From positions 1 through 64,000 of the forward strand of contig QNQO01002040.1 in assembly GCA_003290165.1 (NCBI GenBank): a stretch of DNA of 64,000 nt, given 5' to 3'. Made by a program: the position numbers and the translations under genes. Below are positions 1 through 12,129 of this stretch, one piece after another. The notes below the pieces were generated by a model that had not been told where the DNA came from, searched no databases, and saw nothing but the letters and a program-made list of their open reading frames with translations. This stretch comes from Berberis thunbergii. Its lineage: Eukaryota; Streptophyta; Magnoliopsida; Ranunculales; Berberidaceae. Each line of letters opens with the position of its first letter. Position 1 is the first letter of the stretch.

Positions 1-239
1 CATTGGATTCAATTTGGTATTTGCAATGTACTTTTGTTAGTTATATTTTTTTATTAGTTACTAGCTAGGGTAGGAAATTTTTTTGGTGCCGCCCTTGATA
101 ACTACTATTATTTATCATTTTTCCCTTGACTAAAATCTTGGAACCACAACCCCTTGACTTAAATCTTGGGTCCACTACTGCGGTTCACTACCTCGTTTAT
201 TGGTTGGTTACGTTCTAGGGAAACCAACCTTCTTTTTTG
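1..239. other. Intergenic sequence, no gene seen
   Basis: AT-rich sequence with no coding or repeat signal I can support. It runs into the gypsy relic that begins near position 240. Confidence 0.5.
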
Positions 240-2460
240 TCGGATCAGTTTTTTGTCCGGATTGATTTGCAGTTTGTGAGTGATGATAGATTGGTCTACT
301 CCCACCATGTCTTTTATTGTTTAGAAAAAAATGCCCTGATTATCCTTCAGCAGTTGAACTGGTTTCATGGCGAATTCTGGATGGATTTTTGTGCCAATCC
401 TAATTGGTTTGTCTCCTCCATCGTCCAGATAGACTATTGTCATTTTTTCTTCTGGTTGTCTAGTGTTTGGTCGATCTCTTGGACTAGTTGGGGCTGTATC
501 GTCATTCAAAGGTTGGGGTTTGTTTGATCAGATTGTTGCAGCGGCTCGTCTGGTCGTTGAAGTAATTGCTATTTGCGCGGAACTTTCATCGCTACATAGT
601 GGCATTAGCGTGCATCCAAGGCATTATGATAAGCATGTTGTATGGTGTCAACAACAAGGAAATTTGTTAACAAGACTCGTTGTATTCCTGTTTCTCCCTA
701 TTCAACTAGCAGTTGGATCATTCCGAGTGGATGACACTGTTCTCCACTGAAACCTATCATAGGGTGACTGCTGAGCGAGAGCATTTCTTCGGTGAACTGC
801 ATCTTTTAGAATGCTATCAGGTATAGAAGGTTGGCCGAGCTGCTTGTGTCGACCAATATTCTTTTAATCTCCCACCTAGCTATCAGTACCGAAATTACCA
901 GGGCGGCATTATGATGAAATGGATTCCCTCCACGTCTTCGTTGGAGAATGTCAAAGTTTGCTGCGTCGTTCTGGCACGTTGTGTGGAAGGCTCTACGTAT
1001 CTGATCTTTGTTTGTAAATCCTGGATTGATCATTTTTATACTGATTAGATGACTTCTTCTCTCTGATTATGTTATGTAAGACGTATATCAACTCCCTTGA
1101 TTGCTATTCTAACTTAGCTTTTCCTTCTTTCGCCTAATGAACTCTCCGAATCGTCCTTTTGGGAATATGACACTCGATCTCGTCTTTTAAGTCTGCAGCA
1201 GTCCTCGGCGTCGTTCCCATAATCCTCGTGGAAAAGAAATATTCTTATTTTACTTCGTTTGTCTAGATTTCCTTTCATTTGGGTGGCTACTTAACGTCCT
1301 CCCACTTTGCTTATAGTTTTGAGGACCCTGGCTTGACTTGCTTTCAAAGTCATAAACGGTTTGCTTGGATGATCCGGGTTGCAGCCTTCCAAGTTTTTGT
1401 TGAAAGAACTTGGGCATGCCACTGATTCGATGTCTTTTCCATTGGTACTTTTCCTCGAGGATGCTGTCTCTTCGTCCTTATTCTTTTTTTTTTTTCGGTC
1501 GGCTGGAGCGTGTCTCTTCTCGGATTTGTTCTCCTTTCTGGCAACCACCATCTCCTCGAGGCATGTCGTCACTCCGTCCTTATTCTCTATTTTTTCGGTC
1601 GGCTGGAGCGTGTCTCTTCTCGAATTCATTCTCCTTTCTGGCAACCACCATCTCCTCGAGGGTGATGTGTTTTTGGGCAGTCTAATATAGAGTCACCATA
1701 TTCTTCGGGGGGTCTAGATTCTAAAAATCGTAGAATGATCCCCTTTTTAGTTTGGCAGTGAAGGTGGCAATGGCCGTGTCGTTGTTGTAGTCGTCGATCA
1801 TGGTCAAGTCGTTAGCAAAACTAGTGTCGTATTTCCTTATGGCCTTCTTAGGCTTGTGTCTGATGTGAAGCAGATAGTATGGGTCTTTTCTCATTCGTTG
1901 ACTGCCGATGAACCTCGTAATGAAGGCGGTGGACAACGCTTGGAAATAGTCGATCGATCTCGATGGAAAGCTATTGAATCAACTCATTGTTGTAGAGGTG
2001 AGGCCGGTTGGAAAGTTCAGCATAGGATGGACTTTGTGTTCTCCTTCAATGTCGTCATCTGATGGAAATGCCGCAGATGGTCGGTGGAATCGGTAGTGCC
2101 ATCGCATGTCTCAAAATTTGGTGGAGTGAACTTTGTTGGTAGAGGAGTTATCATAAGCGCGTCAGGGAACGAAAGTCTGGCCAATTGGTACAACACGTTA
2201 GGATCTGTGACTAATTCTGGATGGAATTTGCTCAGGGGTCCTGTGTTCGAAGGGGTCATCCGTTGGTGGTTCACTATTTTTGAGGTTCGCTCAATGAAGG
2301 TTTGTGCGAATTTCATTAATTTCTAGAACGTGGTTGACAGGTTGAGCGTGCTTTAGAGTGAGTTTATCCACCGTTTTGATTAGGAAGTCCATCTTCGTCG
2401 TGAGTTGATCCACACGTGGATCCGTGACGGTGTAGTGGCTCTATGTCGCTAGGCATGCTT
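240..2460 (-). mobile_element. Tat/Ogre-like Ty3/gypsy gag-protease relic, unit copy A
   Basis: Degenerate minus-strand LTR-retrotransposon coding sequence with no LTR. Reading right to left: a retrotransposon gag domain at about 2316-1721 (TDSTDHLRHFHQM, then FITRFIGSQRMRK and LTMIDDYNNDTAIATF), a charged gag tail at 1644-1291, and an aspartic-protease segment at 1033-806 whose active-site region reads VDTSSSANLLY, where the family norm is D-T/S-G. Stops and frameshifts are frequent, so this is a dead copy. The same relic recurs in two complementary pieces at 19758-20820 and 40984-41880, so it belonged to the unit before duplication. No reverse transcriptase or integrase is present. The Tat/Ogre assignment is from gag similarity by eye. 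Confidence 0.8.
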
Positions 2461-3595
2461 AGCTCGAGAGTTGTTGTTGGGACTAAAACATGCATTATAC
2501 GTAACACGACTTTTCCAGTGAGTTGTAACCAAAACATGCATTATACCCAAAATTCTAAATTTCTACAAATCATCATAACCCCACCAAAAATTGAATTTGC
2601 AACAGCTAAAAACTATATTTATAGACAAATCAAATACTCATAATCACAAATTCTCACAAAAGGCAAAAACATAAACCCTAGATTATGCAAAGCTTTAGAC
2701 TTTAAACAACTAATGTGGACTAAGTAGTAGGTAACTCATTGGGGAAATGTAAAATATTCATTGAAGTCATAAAACAATCCATTTTGTGAAACAAAAAAAG
2801 TGATAAACACCTAATTAGAATCAAAAGATATGAAATTGAAATTAGGGGGTTAACCATGAACATGAGGTTTCTATGTTTGAGTGAAGGAGTAGAGAAGATC
2901 CCTCATCTTGTGAAGACGAGCGAAGTAAATTTAACTGTATTGTTGGTTGTGTACTTTTGAGGCTCCTTTCTCTTATTTGATGGGAGAAGTGATAGGTTAT
3001 GACAATTATTTTTAGTTTGGTTCAGTTGACAAGATGGTGTTTGAGAGATTTTGGGGGACTTATACTTTAAATGTTGAACTGCTGAAGTTGTTGAAGTTAA
3101 AGAGGAAGAAAATGATCCAGCGAAAAACTTTGTAGGCAAAAGATAATATATGAGGGACAAATCAAATTGATATATAAAGTTAAGAGGCAAAATTAATTTC
3201 AAATGAAAAATTATATGTAGACAGTTGTTTTTTTTCAAAAAGTTAGTGAGCCCACTTGCCCTAGGTAGATCCGTGCCGTATTAGATCGTGCCTGTCTCAA
3301 TTGAAATAAGGGTCCAATTATGTTGGATGGCGTTTTTGTCGGTAGAATCTAATTTCTTTGATCTAGACAGGGATTAGGACAAATTTTCAGGCATAAAAAT
3401 GGATATCCTGTAAACATGCATCCCAAAGCAGTTGCATTTTGTTTTGAAGATCCATGGTTTGGACTGTCATGTTGTGCTTGTATGCATATTTCTTATAGAT
3501 GCTGTTTCATGAATATCTATAAGCTTTATAACATAACATTTATAAGTAATCACATCTACACCAATTTGGATCACGAGTTACGGTCTAATATCAAA
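2461..3595. repeat. Upstream spacer of serpin A (unit copy A)
   Basis: Non-coding spacer that matches 27240-28280 and 43075-44105 with scattered substitutions and 1-base indels. The join with the gypsy relic (about 2470-2545) carries the direct repeat AAAACATGCATTATAC on both sides, which suggests a repeat-mediated deletion relative to copy C. Minus-strand frames here are short and break between copies, so no gene is called. It presumably contains the serpin promoter. Confidence 0.7.
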
Positions 3596-4893
3596 ATGCA
3601 GAACAATGTTTCAATACAGATTTTGGTCTCAAACTAGCAGAAAGAGTTGGATTAGAGAAGGTTGAGGATGGTTTGAATTTTGTTTTATCCCCAATATCAG
3701 TCCATACTAGCCTGAGCTTGATTGCTGCTGGATCAACTGGCAAAACATTAGAGGATTTTCTCTTCTTTCTGAACTCTAAAAGCAATTAATGATTCTCAAC
3801 GAGGAGTCTTTAAGACTTGTTTAAACATCTGTCACCTCATGGCAATGGGGGGCCTGTTCTTTCCTTTGCTAACAGTGTCTGGGTTCATAAGTCCTACTCT
3901 CTGAAGCCACCCTTTAAGATGGCATGTGATAAATATGGAGCGGAAGCCAAAGATTTAGATTTCGCAAACAAGGTAGGTTTATTTTTTATTTTTTTTATCC
4001 TGCCATATACTTCATTTATATAAGGATCATAACAAATTTGAAAAATCAAAAATAAATTTTATTGTAATGTTGAATAATCTTTGCAATAATATCTATGTTA
4101 TCCATATAGGGTGATGAAATGACCAAGGAAGTGAATTCATGGGTGGAGAATGCTACAAATGGGCTTATTAAAGAAGTTCTCCCTACCAGTTCTATTAACA
4201 TCAATACCATACTTGTACTAGCAAATGCACTATACTTCAAAGGCATCTGGGATCGGAGGTTTGATCCATCCCAAACCCGGGACAGAGTGTTTCACTGCCT
4301 CAATGGAGACACTGTTCAAGTGCCCTTCATGACAAGTAACCTAAGGGAGAGGCAGCTTTTTCGAAATTTTGAAGACTTTAAGGTCCTCAAACTCCCCTAC
4401 CAAAACGGCCTAGACAAACGACAATTCTCCATGTATTTCTTTCTCCCAAACGAGAAGAAACGGGTTGAAGAAGCTAATAGAGAAGTTGAATTCTGAAGTT
4501 GGGTTCTTTAATAAACATTTTGAGCTTTGGCAAGATCGTCTTGGAGATTTTGCAATTCCCAGGTTCAAAATTTCATTTGGATTCGAAGCTTCAAAAACCA
4601 TACAGGAATTAGGATTAGTTTCGCCATTTATGGATATAGGAGAGCTATCTGAGATGGTAGATTCTTTTCAAGGACTCTTGTTTCTAAGATATTCCACAGC
4701 TCATTTATTGAAGTTTAATGAACAAGGAACAGAAGCTGCTGCCTCCACCATTCCACAAATGGAAAAATGTTGTGCAATACTCTCGCCTCCAACCTTTGTT
4801 GCTGATCATCCATTTGTATTTATGATTAGGGAGGAGACTAGTAAGATGGTGTTGTTTGTTGGGTCAGTGCTCAATCCTTCCTTAATTTCATAA
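3596..4893 (+). pseudogene. Serpin pseudogene, copy A
   Basis: Two-exon plant-type serpin (serine/cysteine protease inhibitor fold). Exon 1 runs to 3972, intron 3973-4109 (GT...AG), exon 2 from 4110 to 4893. Compared with copy C it has several one-base indels. Exon 1 has a loss near 3609 and gains near 3785, 3793 and 3825. Exon 2 has a frame change near 4453 and further indels near 4680 and 4713, so no full protein can be made. The hinge GTEAAAST is kept at 4729-4749. The loop after it reads P-Q-M-E-K-C-C-A-I-L-S, different from both other copies. The intron is almost identical to copy C and unlike copy B. Several indels lie in short homopolymers, so raw-read confirmation is worthwhile. Confidence 0.88.
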
Positions 4894-6410
4894 TATGTTT
4901 ATTTCTCTCTTTATGAAGCATGTTCAATTCTAGATGTCTTTTTCTTTCTGTTTGACATGCAACTCTAGCTGAAATTGAAAGGAGAAGACCTAGAGATAAA
5001 CCATACTACGTGTGTATATATATATATGGTTAATGCAAATCCCTTCCTCTATCTAAGGTCACGACCCAAATTATATTTCAGTACTGGACCTCTACACATA
5101 AATTGTTATGTGGAATTTTACATGTTAAATCGGATTTGCCTATTAAAAGTCTTTTACTATGTACAAGGGTTGCTCCTTGGAAAGATAACAACAACAATAC
5201 TGAAGAGAAGAAACACGAGAAGAAATATGTGCCTAAACCTTTTTCTTCTTCATCTTCTGTTATGTTATCTGATTCTTGTCAGCAGGGACCTTCATATGAT
5301 GCCTATGCAGGTTTTCTTTGGTTCAAGATGGCTAAAGGAGGGAATGACTTTTACGTGGAGTAGGGTTGGTTCAAAGAGAATGAATGTTTTTTCATTTTAT
5401 TATGAGGGCTTGAGGTTAAGGTTGTGAGTCAGAGTTTTCCCAAGGTAGAAATTAGTAGTTGAGACTTGAGAGTGACCATAAATTTTGGTCACTTTTAAAC
5501 CATGTGTTAGATTATCAGAGCATCCTCATAAAACCCATCAGCACCCTCTGAAGCCAAAAGTCCGCGAAACATTGGCAGTATATCTTCTAAATATATCAAT
5601 TGTGTGTAAAGTAAAATTCGTTTTGTCACAAGCATGGAGATCAACATGTGAAGTTATCAGCTTGATTTTGTTAAATTGCATGCTATCTAGTCTGTAAGCT
5701 AAAAAAATTTAGCTATAGCGAGGGCAAATCTAGCACACATCTAAGTAGTCGGGCCTCATGGACAATTAGGGAGTAGACTTTTGTCTTAATACTAGGGCAA
5801 ACAACTCAAGAAAAATAAGTTTTCTTGGTCTGCTGATGATGCTGTTAAACAGTTCCAAACTCAAGTTTCAAGCAAGAAACCTATGTGAGGGAAAGAGTCA
5901 ACAAGACGTTAAGATGGACTCCTTGTATGATATTAATGCAAACTGTCAATGAAACAAAGAGAATCAATGTACAGACGTTGTTGGATTACTGAACTTATCC
6001 CAAATTTTTTTTGCTGGAACACCACTCATTCCAATCAAGTAAACACAAAATCACCATACTTAAATAAGTTTTAGAGCAGCTGTCTCTATTGAATACTCAT
6101 TACGCAACAATTTCATCAATTGGTTTTGGACTGGTTTTTTGTTTTCATATTGGTTCTTCATAGAATACTTATTAATTTTGGAAGCAGCAAAAAAAATGAT
6201 GCTACATCATGTTTGGCCGGCAGAAGCATAAAAAATGTCAAAGAAAACGGACATAAACATGGAGAAATTATTCAAGGTTTCATCTTGTCCTAATGCGTGC
6301 AGCACCTAGAGGATCCAAGTCTTTATATTCTACATCTTTCTAATCCTTGAAGACCAAACTAAGTATGAGTTGAATCCATTCCACACATTCTTCTCTTCTT
6401 CAAGTAAGAA
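4894..6410. repeat. Spacer between serpin A and NLR A
   Basis: Spacer shared with copies B (29557-31157) and C (45400-46911). It holds the serpin 3' region and the NLR 5' region. A small frame at 5103-5363 contains a Ser-rich stretch, but it is not kept in the other copies, so it is not called as a gene. No RNA gene is seen. Confidence 0.6.
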
Positions 6411-6582
6411 ATGGCTGAAGGGCTACTGAAGTTCTTCTTGCCGAGATTAAATTCTCTGGTACTACGGGAAACCCAACTATTTTCAGGTCTGGACGATCAA
6501 ATTCAATCTCTTAAGCTTAAACTTGATCAAACGGGTCGGTTATTTGAGGAACTGGCCCGGAAAACAGAGAAAAATGATGACT
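6411..6582 (+). pseudogene. NLR disease-resistance gene copy A, 5' coiled-coil fragment
   Basis: First 57 codons of a CC-NLR (Rx_N-type N-terminus), starting MAEGLLKFFLPRLNSLVL. It matches the starts at 31158 and 46912. Homology to copies B and C stops after 6582, where Ty1/copia gag sequence begins without a frame break. The open frame therefore continues to 7136 as a CC/copia-gag chimera. The C-terminal tail of the same gene reappears at 16675, beyond the copia and CACTA insertions. In family terms the CC domain signals or interacts in effector-triggered immunity; this fragment has no NB-ARC and cannot act as a full receptor. Confidence 0.8.
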
Positions 6583-7136
6583 TAGGTTCTAGATTCCATG
6601 GTCATCAAAGCAATCGACCACAGTGTCAAATCTGTGGAAAGATCGGTCATCTAGCTTTCAAATGCTACAACAGATTTGATGCTAATCTTCAAAATCCGTG
6701 GAGTTCAAGCTCTGCATCTCAGCAAACATCACCTTTCAACTTGGCTTCTCAGCTAGCAAGTTTGCAAGCAAGCATAGCATCTAGAAATGCCTTCTTAGCA
6801 TCATCCAGTCAACCTAATGAATCCACTTGGGCCACTAATTCTGAGTCTCAAATCAAAATGTTTCCTTCATCATCTTCTACATCTGATCAGACATGGTACC
6901 CAGACTCAGGTGCAACAAATCATTGCACTCCTTTCACGCAGAACATGACCTCTTCTTCTCCATATCTTGGCAATGAACACCTCTTCAGTGGGGATGGAAC
7001 TGGGCTGCAAATTCAGAATATAGGTAAGTCTACATTACACTCATTCAATCCTTCAAGAAAACTGAATCTTAAGAGTGTTCTTCAAGTTCCAACTCACCAA
7101 GAATCTTTTAAGTGTGTCCAAATTTGCAAAAGATAA
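6583..7136 (+). pseudogene. Copia gag C-terminus and protease start
   Basis: Contains a CX2CX4HX4C zinc knuckle (CQICGKIGHLAFKC, about 6628-6669), a Ser/Gln-rich linker and the copia aspartic-protease signature WYPDSGATNHCT near 6895-6930. The frame is continuous with the NLR start upstream and is lost near 7100, where it continues in another frame. The NLR/gag join is a fusion made by insertion or recombination, not a recognised host gene. Confidence 0.85.
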
Positions 7137-8145
7137 CCATGTCTTCTTTGAATTTCATTCTAATGTCTGTTTTGTAAAAGATCAGGTCATGAACCAGATT
7201 CTATTGGAAAGAATACTTAGCAATGGGCTATATGTGTTTCCGTTGTCTTCTCATCTTGCTGAATCAGCCATTCTACATTCACTTCCTTATTCAAAGTCAA
7301 GCAAGTTTGTTCATACAGTCTCTACAAACAAGTCAGTCCAGACAGTCTTTCCAAGGGCTTCTTCACCAGTGTCACTTTGGCATGCTCGATTGGGCCATCC
7401 ATCATTGACATCAGTTCACAAAATACTCAGTCAATGTAATATCTCTGTTTCAAACAATAATGAATATGTCTTTTGTTCTTCATGTTGTTTAGGAAAGATA
7501 CATAAATTTCCATTCCCTAGTTCATCCACTGTGTACAACTCTCCTTTAGAACTCATACATATAGACTTGTGGGACTTGCTTCTACTGTGTCCTCTTCTGG
7601 TTACAAATAGTACATACATTTTATTGATGCATATAGTAGATTTACTTGGGTATACCTATTGAAAATAAGTCGGATGCTTTTCCTACTTTTCTCAAGTTTA
7701 AAGCTCAGGTAGAGCTAGAATTTGGACTACCTATTAAGAGTGTTCAGTCAGACTGGGGAGGTGAATACAGACCCTTTTCAAATTATTTAGCTCAAAATGG
7801 TGTTATGCATAGGTTAGCCTGCCCAACTACTGACCAACAAATGGTGTTGCTGAGAGGAAACATAGACATATAATTGAGTCAGCCCTTACATTGCTTGCGC
7901 ATGCCTCTCTTCCTTTAAAATTTTGGGATGAAGCAGTTAGAACCTTAGTTTATCTTCTTAACAGAGTCCCTTCTTCTGTTCTAAATGATATATCCTCTTT
8001 TGAATTCCTTTATTACAAAGCACCCGATTACAATACTCTCAAGGTATTTGGATGTTCTTGTTTTCCCAACATCAGACCTTATAACACTCATAAGCTACAA
8101 TATAGGTCCGAAGAATGCATTTTCCTTGGTTACAGTATACTCCCA
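7075..8145 (+). pseudogene. Copia GAG-pre-integrase and integrase remnant
   Basis: The pre-integrase motif LWHARLGHPS is near 7376, followed by a Cys pair (CSSCCLGK). Then come integrase core segments with HIDLWD, VQSDWGGEY and a degraded ERKHRHIIESAL region. The piece FWDEAVRTLVYLLNRVPS follows near 7920. Frameshifts near 7640 and 7850 break the core. Homology stops at about 8145, where the frame jumps to mid-RT, so the integrase end and RT start are deleted. Confidence 0.82.
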
Positions 8146-8159
8146 ACACCCAGGATTTG

Positions 8160-9230
8160 TAGACCCTACACGTCCTAATGCAGTTTGCAAGCTTTCAAAA
8201 GCAATCTACGGTCTCAAACAGGCACCTAGGGCTTGGTTTGACAAGCTTAGGCACACTCTTATCAAGTTTGGGTTTACAGCAACTAAGTCAGATTCTTCTT
8301 TGTTCATCAGACACTCACCATCCCCCATCTTCATCTTAGTGTATGTTGATGACATTTTAATTACTGGATCTAGCAAGTCTGATATTTCACGTTTGGTATC
8401 TCAACTGAATGCTCAGTTTTCTTTGAGAGAATTGGGATTAGTTCATTACTTCCTTGGCATTCAAGTTACCCACATTGCAGATGGTATGCTTTTATCACAA
8501 TCCAAGTGCATTCATGACCTTCTCTGTCGGGCTAAAATGCAATTTGCAAATGGATTGCCTACCCCTATGTGTGGTGGTGAGAAGCTGATAGACACAGGGA
8601 GTGATCCAGTTCAAGATGTTCAGTTATATAGGAGTATTGTTGGAGCTTTACAATATGTTACTATAACTAGACCTGACATTGCATATTCAGTTAATAGGGT
8701 ATGCCATTTCATGCAAAACCCACTTGAGACTCACTAGAGAGTAGTTAAAATGATCTTAAGGTATCTGAAGGCTACATCAGCATTTGGTCTTCACATAGTT
8801 CCTACTCCTTCTCTCAAGTTCACCGGGTATTGTGATGCTGATTGGGCATCTGATCCTACAGACCGACGTTCCACTTCAGGATATTGTGTGTATTTAGGGT
8901 CAAATCTCATTTCTTGGTGCTCAAAGAAACAAAGTATTGTCTCTAGGAGCAGCACTGAAGCTGAGTACAGGAGTTTAGCTTCAGTCACAGCTGAATTGTC
9001 ATGGCTACAGTCGCTGTTATCTGATTTAAGAATTGGTAGTGCACCTCCTACTGTCTGGTGTGATAACATGAGTGTTGTTCAGCTTAGTGCAAATCCAGTT
9101 CTCCATGCTAGGACCAAACATATTGAGCTAGACATCTATTTTGTACGAGAGAAGGTTGCTAAAAAGCTCATCAATGTTCTTCATATATCTGCAAAGGATC
9201 AAGTGGTTGACATTCTTACAAAAGCTTTTG
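8160..9230 (+). pseudogene. Copia reverse transcriptase / RNase H remnant
   Basis: RT from [17 protein letters not shown] through the catalytic YVDDILITG (about 8341-8367), then the RNase H/connection part with DADWASDP, the SRSSTEAEY motif and ARTKHIELD. It lacks the RT N-terminus. One in-frame stop at 8735-8737 (TAG) probably replaces a Trp codon. The frame ends at 9230 where the CACTA-1 end begins, and the missing pol tail lies at 16414-16480. Confidence 0.88.
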
Positions 9231-9248
9231 CACTACACCAAAAATACC

Positions 9249-9540
9249 CATTAGCAACGGTTTTGAACTGTGGGGGTAACCCATTGTCACGGCTTAGAGC
9301 CGTGGGCTGCAGAGGCGTTGCTAAATCCCCAGTAACGGCTAAAAATCGTGGCAAAAATATTAGCAACGGTTTATACTCGAGGACGGTTGATGATTTAGCC
9401 ACGGTTCTAAACCGTTGCAAAAATGTTAGCTACGGTTTTAAGTCGTGGCCAGAAATAGCCACAGCTTAAAATCGTTGCAAGGTATGGCCACGGTTCTTGG
9501 CCGTTGCAATAGTTAGCCACGGTTTTTAGCCGTGGCAAAT
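9249..9540. repeat. CACTA-1 left subterminal repeat region
   Basis: Dense direct and inverted copies of motifs around AGCAACGGTTT, GCCACGGTT and AAACCGTTGC. A T-run at 9541-9552 follows. In CACTA elements such repeats bind the TNPA-type protein. Here the role is inferred from position and motif density. Confidence 0.8.
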
Positions 9541-9954
9541 TTTTTTTTTTTTGGGTCACGGTGTTAAGCCAATGCAGTTCTACTGATAGTGATGCAATAC
9601 AGGCAATGAAGAGAAATTACAGACTGAAGAACTTGTAATTGTAATTCTGGATTGATGACAGTAAATGGAATGGATTGTATTCAATAAGAAAGCTAAATAA
9701 GGATCTTTTCAAATTAACCATCAACACTGAATAGAGCCTTAAAAACATCGTAAAGTGAATCCGCAAGTTGGTTGTTTGAACCAAATTCTTACATTAAGTT
9801 CTCAATAAGAATCATGCTGTAAAACTGGATTGACATGCGCCATATAAGATTGATTTGTAAATCACTTTGGAGAGCAATTACTGATATAAACAAAAACAAA
9901 AATGCAGAATCCGGGTTTGCAATGTAATTCTGTCATCCCTTGAATTAATCTTTT

Positions 9955-11503
9955 AACTTTCGTTGTCGAGTTGAAGGATCAGCTGACCCAATCTTAGCTG
10001 AATGCAGACTTGGTTTACACGAGGGGTTGCCTTCAAGATTTCCTTTTCTGCCTCTTTCGCAACCTCCATTGCATTTCTGCAACAAATTCAGTCGCATTAG
10101 AGTTCTGCGACATATAAGATTAGAAGAGACTTGACAATATGAGAATTGATTAAGGTGGATCTTACCGGATTAACATATCAGATGGGATTGAAACCTCAAT
10201 CTGGAGTAGAAGTTTGCCTTGCAACGAGTGGTGTGTTACACGTTCCACAACCATTATCTGAAAGTCAGTTGATTCATATTTAGTTTATTCACAAGTGAAA
10301 CCAATCGATTTAGATTTAGTTTACTCGTTAAAAAATAAACAATTCAAAACATGTCCTGTGGGAAACTAGCATAAAAGTACAAAGACCAACAAGAATAAGT
10401 GAATGGAGGTCACATCCTCACTTGCCAAAAGGCTTGCTATTTAAAATGAGTAACGCAATCTAAGATATCACTTAAGCCATAGAATGAGTACCTCTGAGAA
10501 CTTTGATGAGAGAACATCATGCACGATGCGCTCAATATCTTTTCGCTCTAAGATGACATTTGGACAGACACCTCCATGTTGTTGATCTGCTACACTGGGA
10601 GATAATTGAGAAACCGAAGGATCTACCAAGACATCACAATAAAAATGTATTTAAAAGAGATGTCAGTTAGGTAATTGGACGATCCAAAGTTTAAAAAAAA
10701 GAGTGTATGTTTCTTGGCTAAGTACTATTGCCAAGTGGCATACATGAACTCATGATTTGAATATATCCCATGATCAATTCAAGTAGTAACCTTGCACAAA
10801 ACATACCTATATATATGAATGAAAACTTCAGCTACTTCAGCATGAGAGCTTTGAATTTGATGACGAACAGTCTCACCAATGTCATGTGCTGCACTAACAC
10901 TCGAGAAAGGATCTACCTGCAACAATGAATATAAGTACATAGACTATACATTGAAGTGAAGTTGATTCAGCAATAAAAACAGTGAGGATGAGAATGGTAT
11001 ACCTCAATATGTACATCAAGATATATGCAGGGGCCAGCTCTTCTTCCCCGCAATCGATGGCATCCCTGTGTTAGTGCAATAGAAACATTTAGACACCAAA
11101 TTTTCATTTCCATAATGTTGAAGAGAGCACGAACCTCAAATTATCTCCGACTCTTCCCACCCCTCTATTTTAACTGCTTTCATGATTTTTTTTTTCTTTA
11201 AAACCAAACCTACCCTAAAGTATGTAAATCATCACTGATTAAGGATAATGGGATGTCATTATAATTGATATAAAAGTGATAATTTGACATGTGTGCCAAA
11301 ATGCCAATACTAGTAAGGAATATACAAAACTGGCTAAGACAAACTATAATTCTGACAATGGAAATGTTATTCCCCAAGCCTCAAGTCCAAAAAAGAGATG
11401 TGTATACAGACTACTTACCATGACCCTTTCTACTTGGAGTATTGTCTGTCTCATAGGTTCTAAAAGAAGCAGTGGAACTCCAGCATCAACCAATTCCATG
11501 GCA
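9955..11503 (-). pseudogene. Captured fragment: metal tolerance protein (cation diffusion facilitator), C-terminal exons
   Basis: Six minus-strand exon-like blocks with splice borders, read right to left: 11503-11419 (AMELVDAGVPLLLLEPMRQ, donor GTAAG), 11065-11003 (HRLRGRRAGPCIYLDVHIE), 10916-10807 (VDPFSSVSAAHDIGETVRHQ, EVAEVFIHI), about 10622-10493, about 10256-10166 (VVERVTHHSLQGKLLLQIEV) and about 10078-9955 (AMEVAKEAEKEILKATPRV). In the CDF family this is the cytosolic C-terminal domain of a divalent metal transporter, most like the plant MTPC1 type. The membrane domain is absent, so transport is impossible. It is a transduplicated piece inside CACTA-1. Confidence 0.7.
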
Positions 11504-12129
11504 CTAAAAATGAAGCAAGGAACATGTCAGTTGAACGGATAGGCATAAACCCTCCTGATGAGCTGGTTAAACACATCTAATAACAGCTAAACCTAACAAG
11601 GCCCAATGTTCAACCATAATGCTACCATAGAATTAGTACAACAACACTAATGATGTGCCTCAAAGAGATAAGCCAGCAGAAGCGTCAAAATCCAAAATGT
11701 AAACCTAACAATAACCCATTAAATATTATATAATTAGCAGTCAAATTAAACTTTCAAATCTTCATGCTTTCAAGACATGAGCAAAATATCTCACGGAAAT
11801 GTCAAATTTTTCCGACAATATTTTACAGAATTTTGTCTGGCATGGCTTAAACTAACGTTTGTAAATATCAATCAAATTACGCAATATTCTGTAACTTTTA
11901 AATGATTTTCCATTATCCATTTTATTCTGAGTATATTCAAATCACAATGTTTTTCATTTTGACCCTAAGAAAGCATATAGCAGAAAATATACAAACCACG
12001 TTCAAAGGTCAACTACTCTGTTATGAGAGTTTATGTAAGAGAGCCGGATGGAGAATCCAGAGAATTAAAACAAAATTCTATCATTTAACTAATCACGTTT
12101 ATAAAAATCAATACAAAATAGAAGCATAG
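11504..12129. other. CACTA-1 interior, no gene recognised
   Basis: AT-rich sequence between two captured fragments. The upper half may be an intron of the captured metal tolerance gene. The plus-strand open frames here look like chance. Confidence 0.45.

Noticed and set aside
1490..1640. Repeated phrase CGGTCGGCTGGAGCGTGTCTC as a CRISPR-like or satellite repeat
   Set aside because: Only two copies, within degraded gag coding sequence; a local duplication. CRISPR is not expected in a plant nucleus.
2903..3238. Minus-strand frames in the serpin upstream spacer (also 27753-27941, 43294-43813)
   Set aside because: They shift frame between copies and are low-complexity; better explained as non-coding spacer.
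5103..5363. 86-codon open frame between serpin A and NLR A
   Set aside because: The frame is not kept in copies B and C, which differ by indels and a deletion; no recognised motif.
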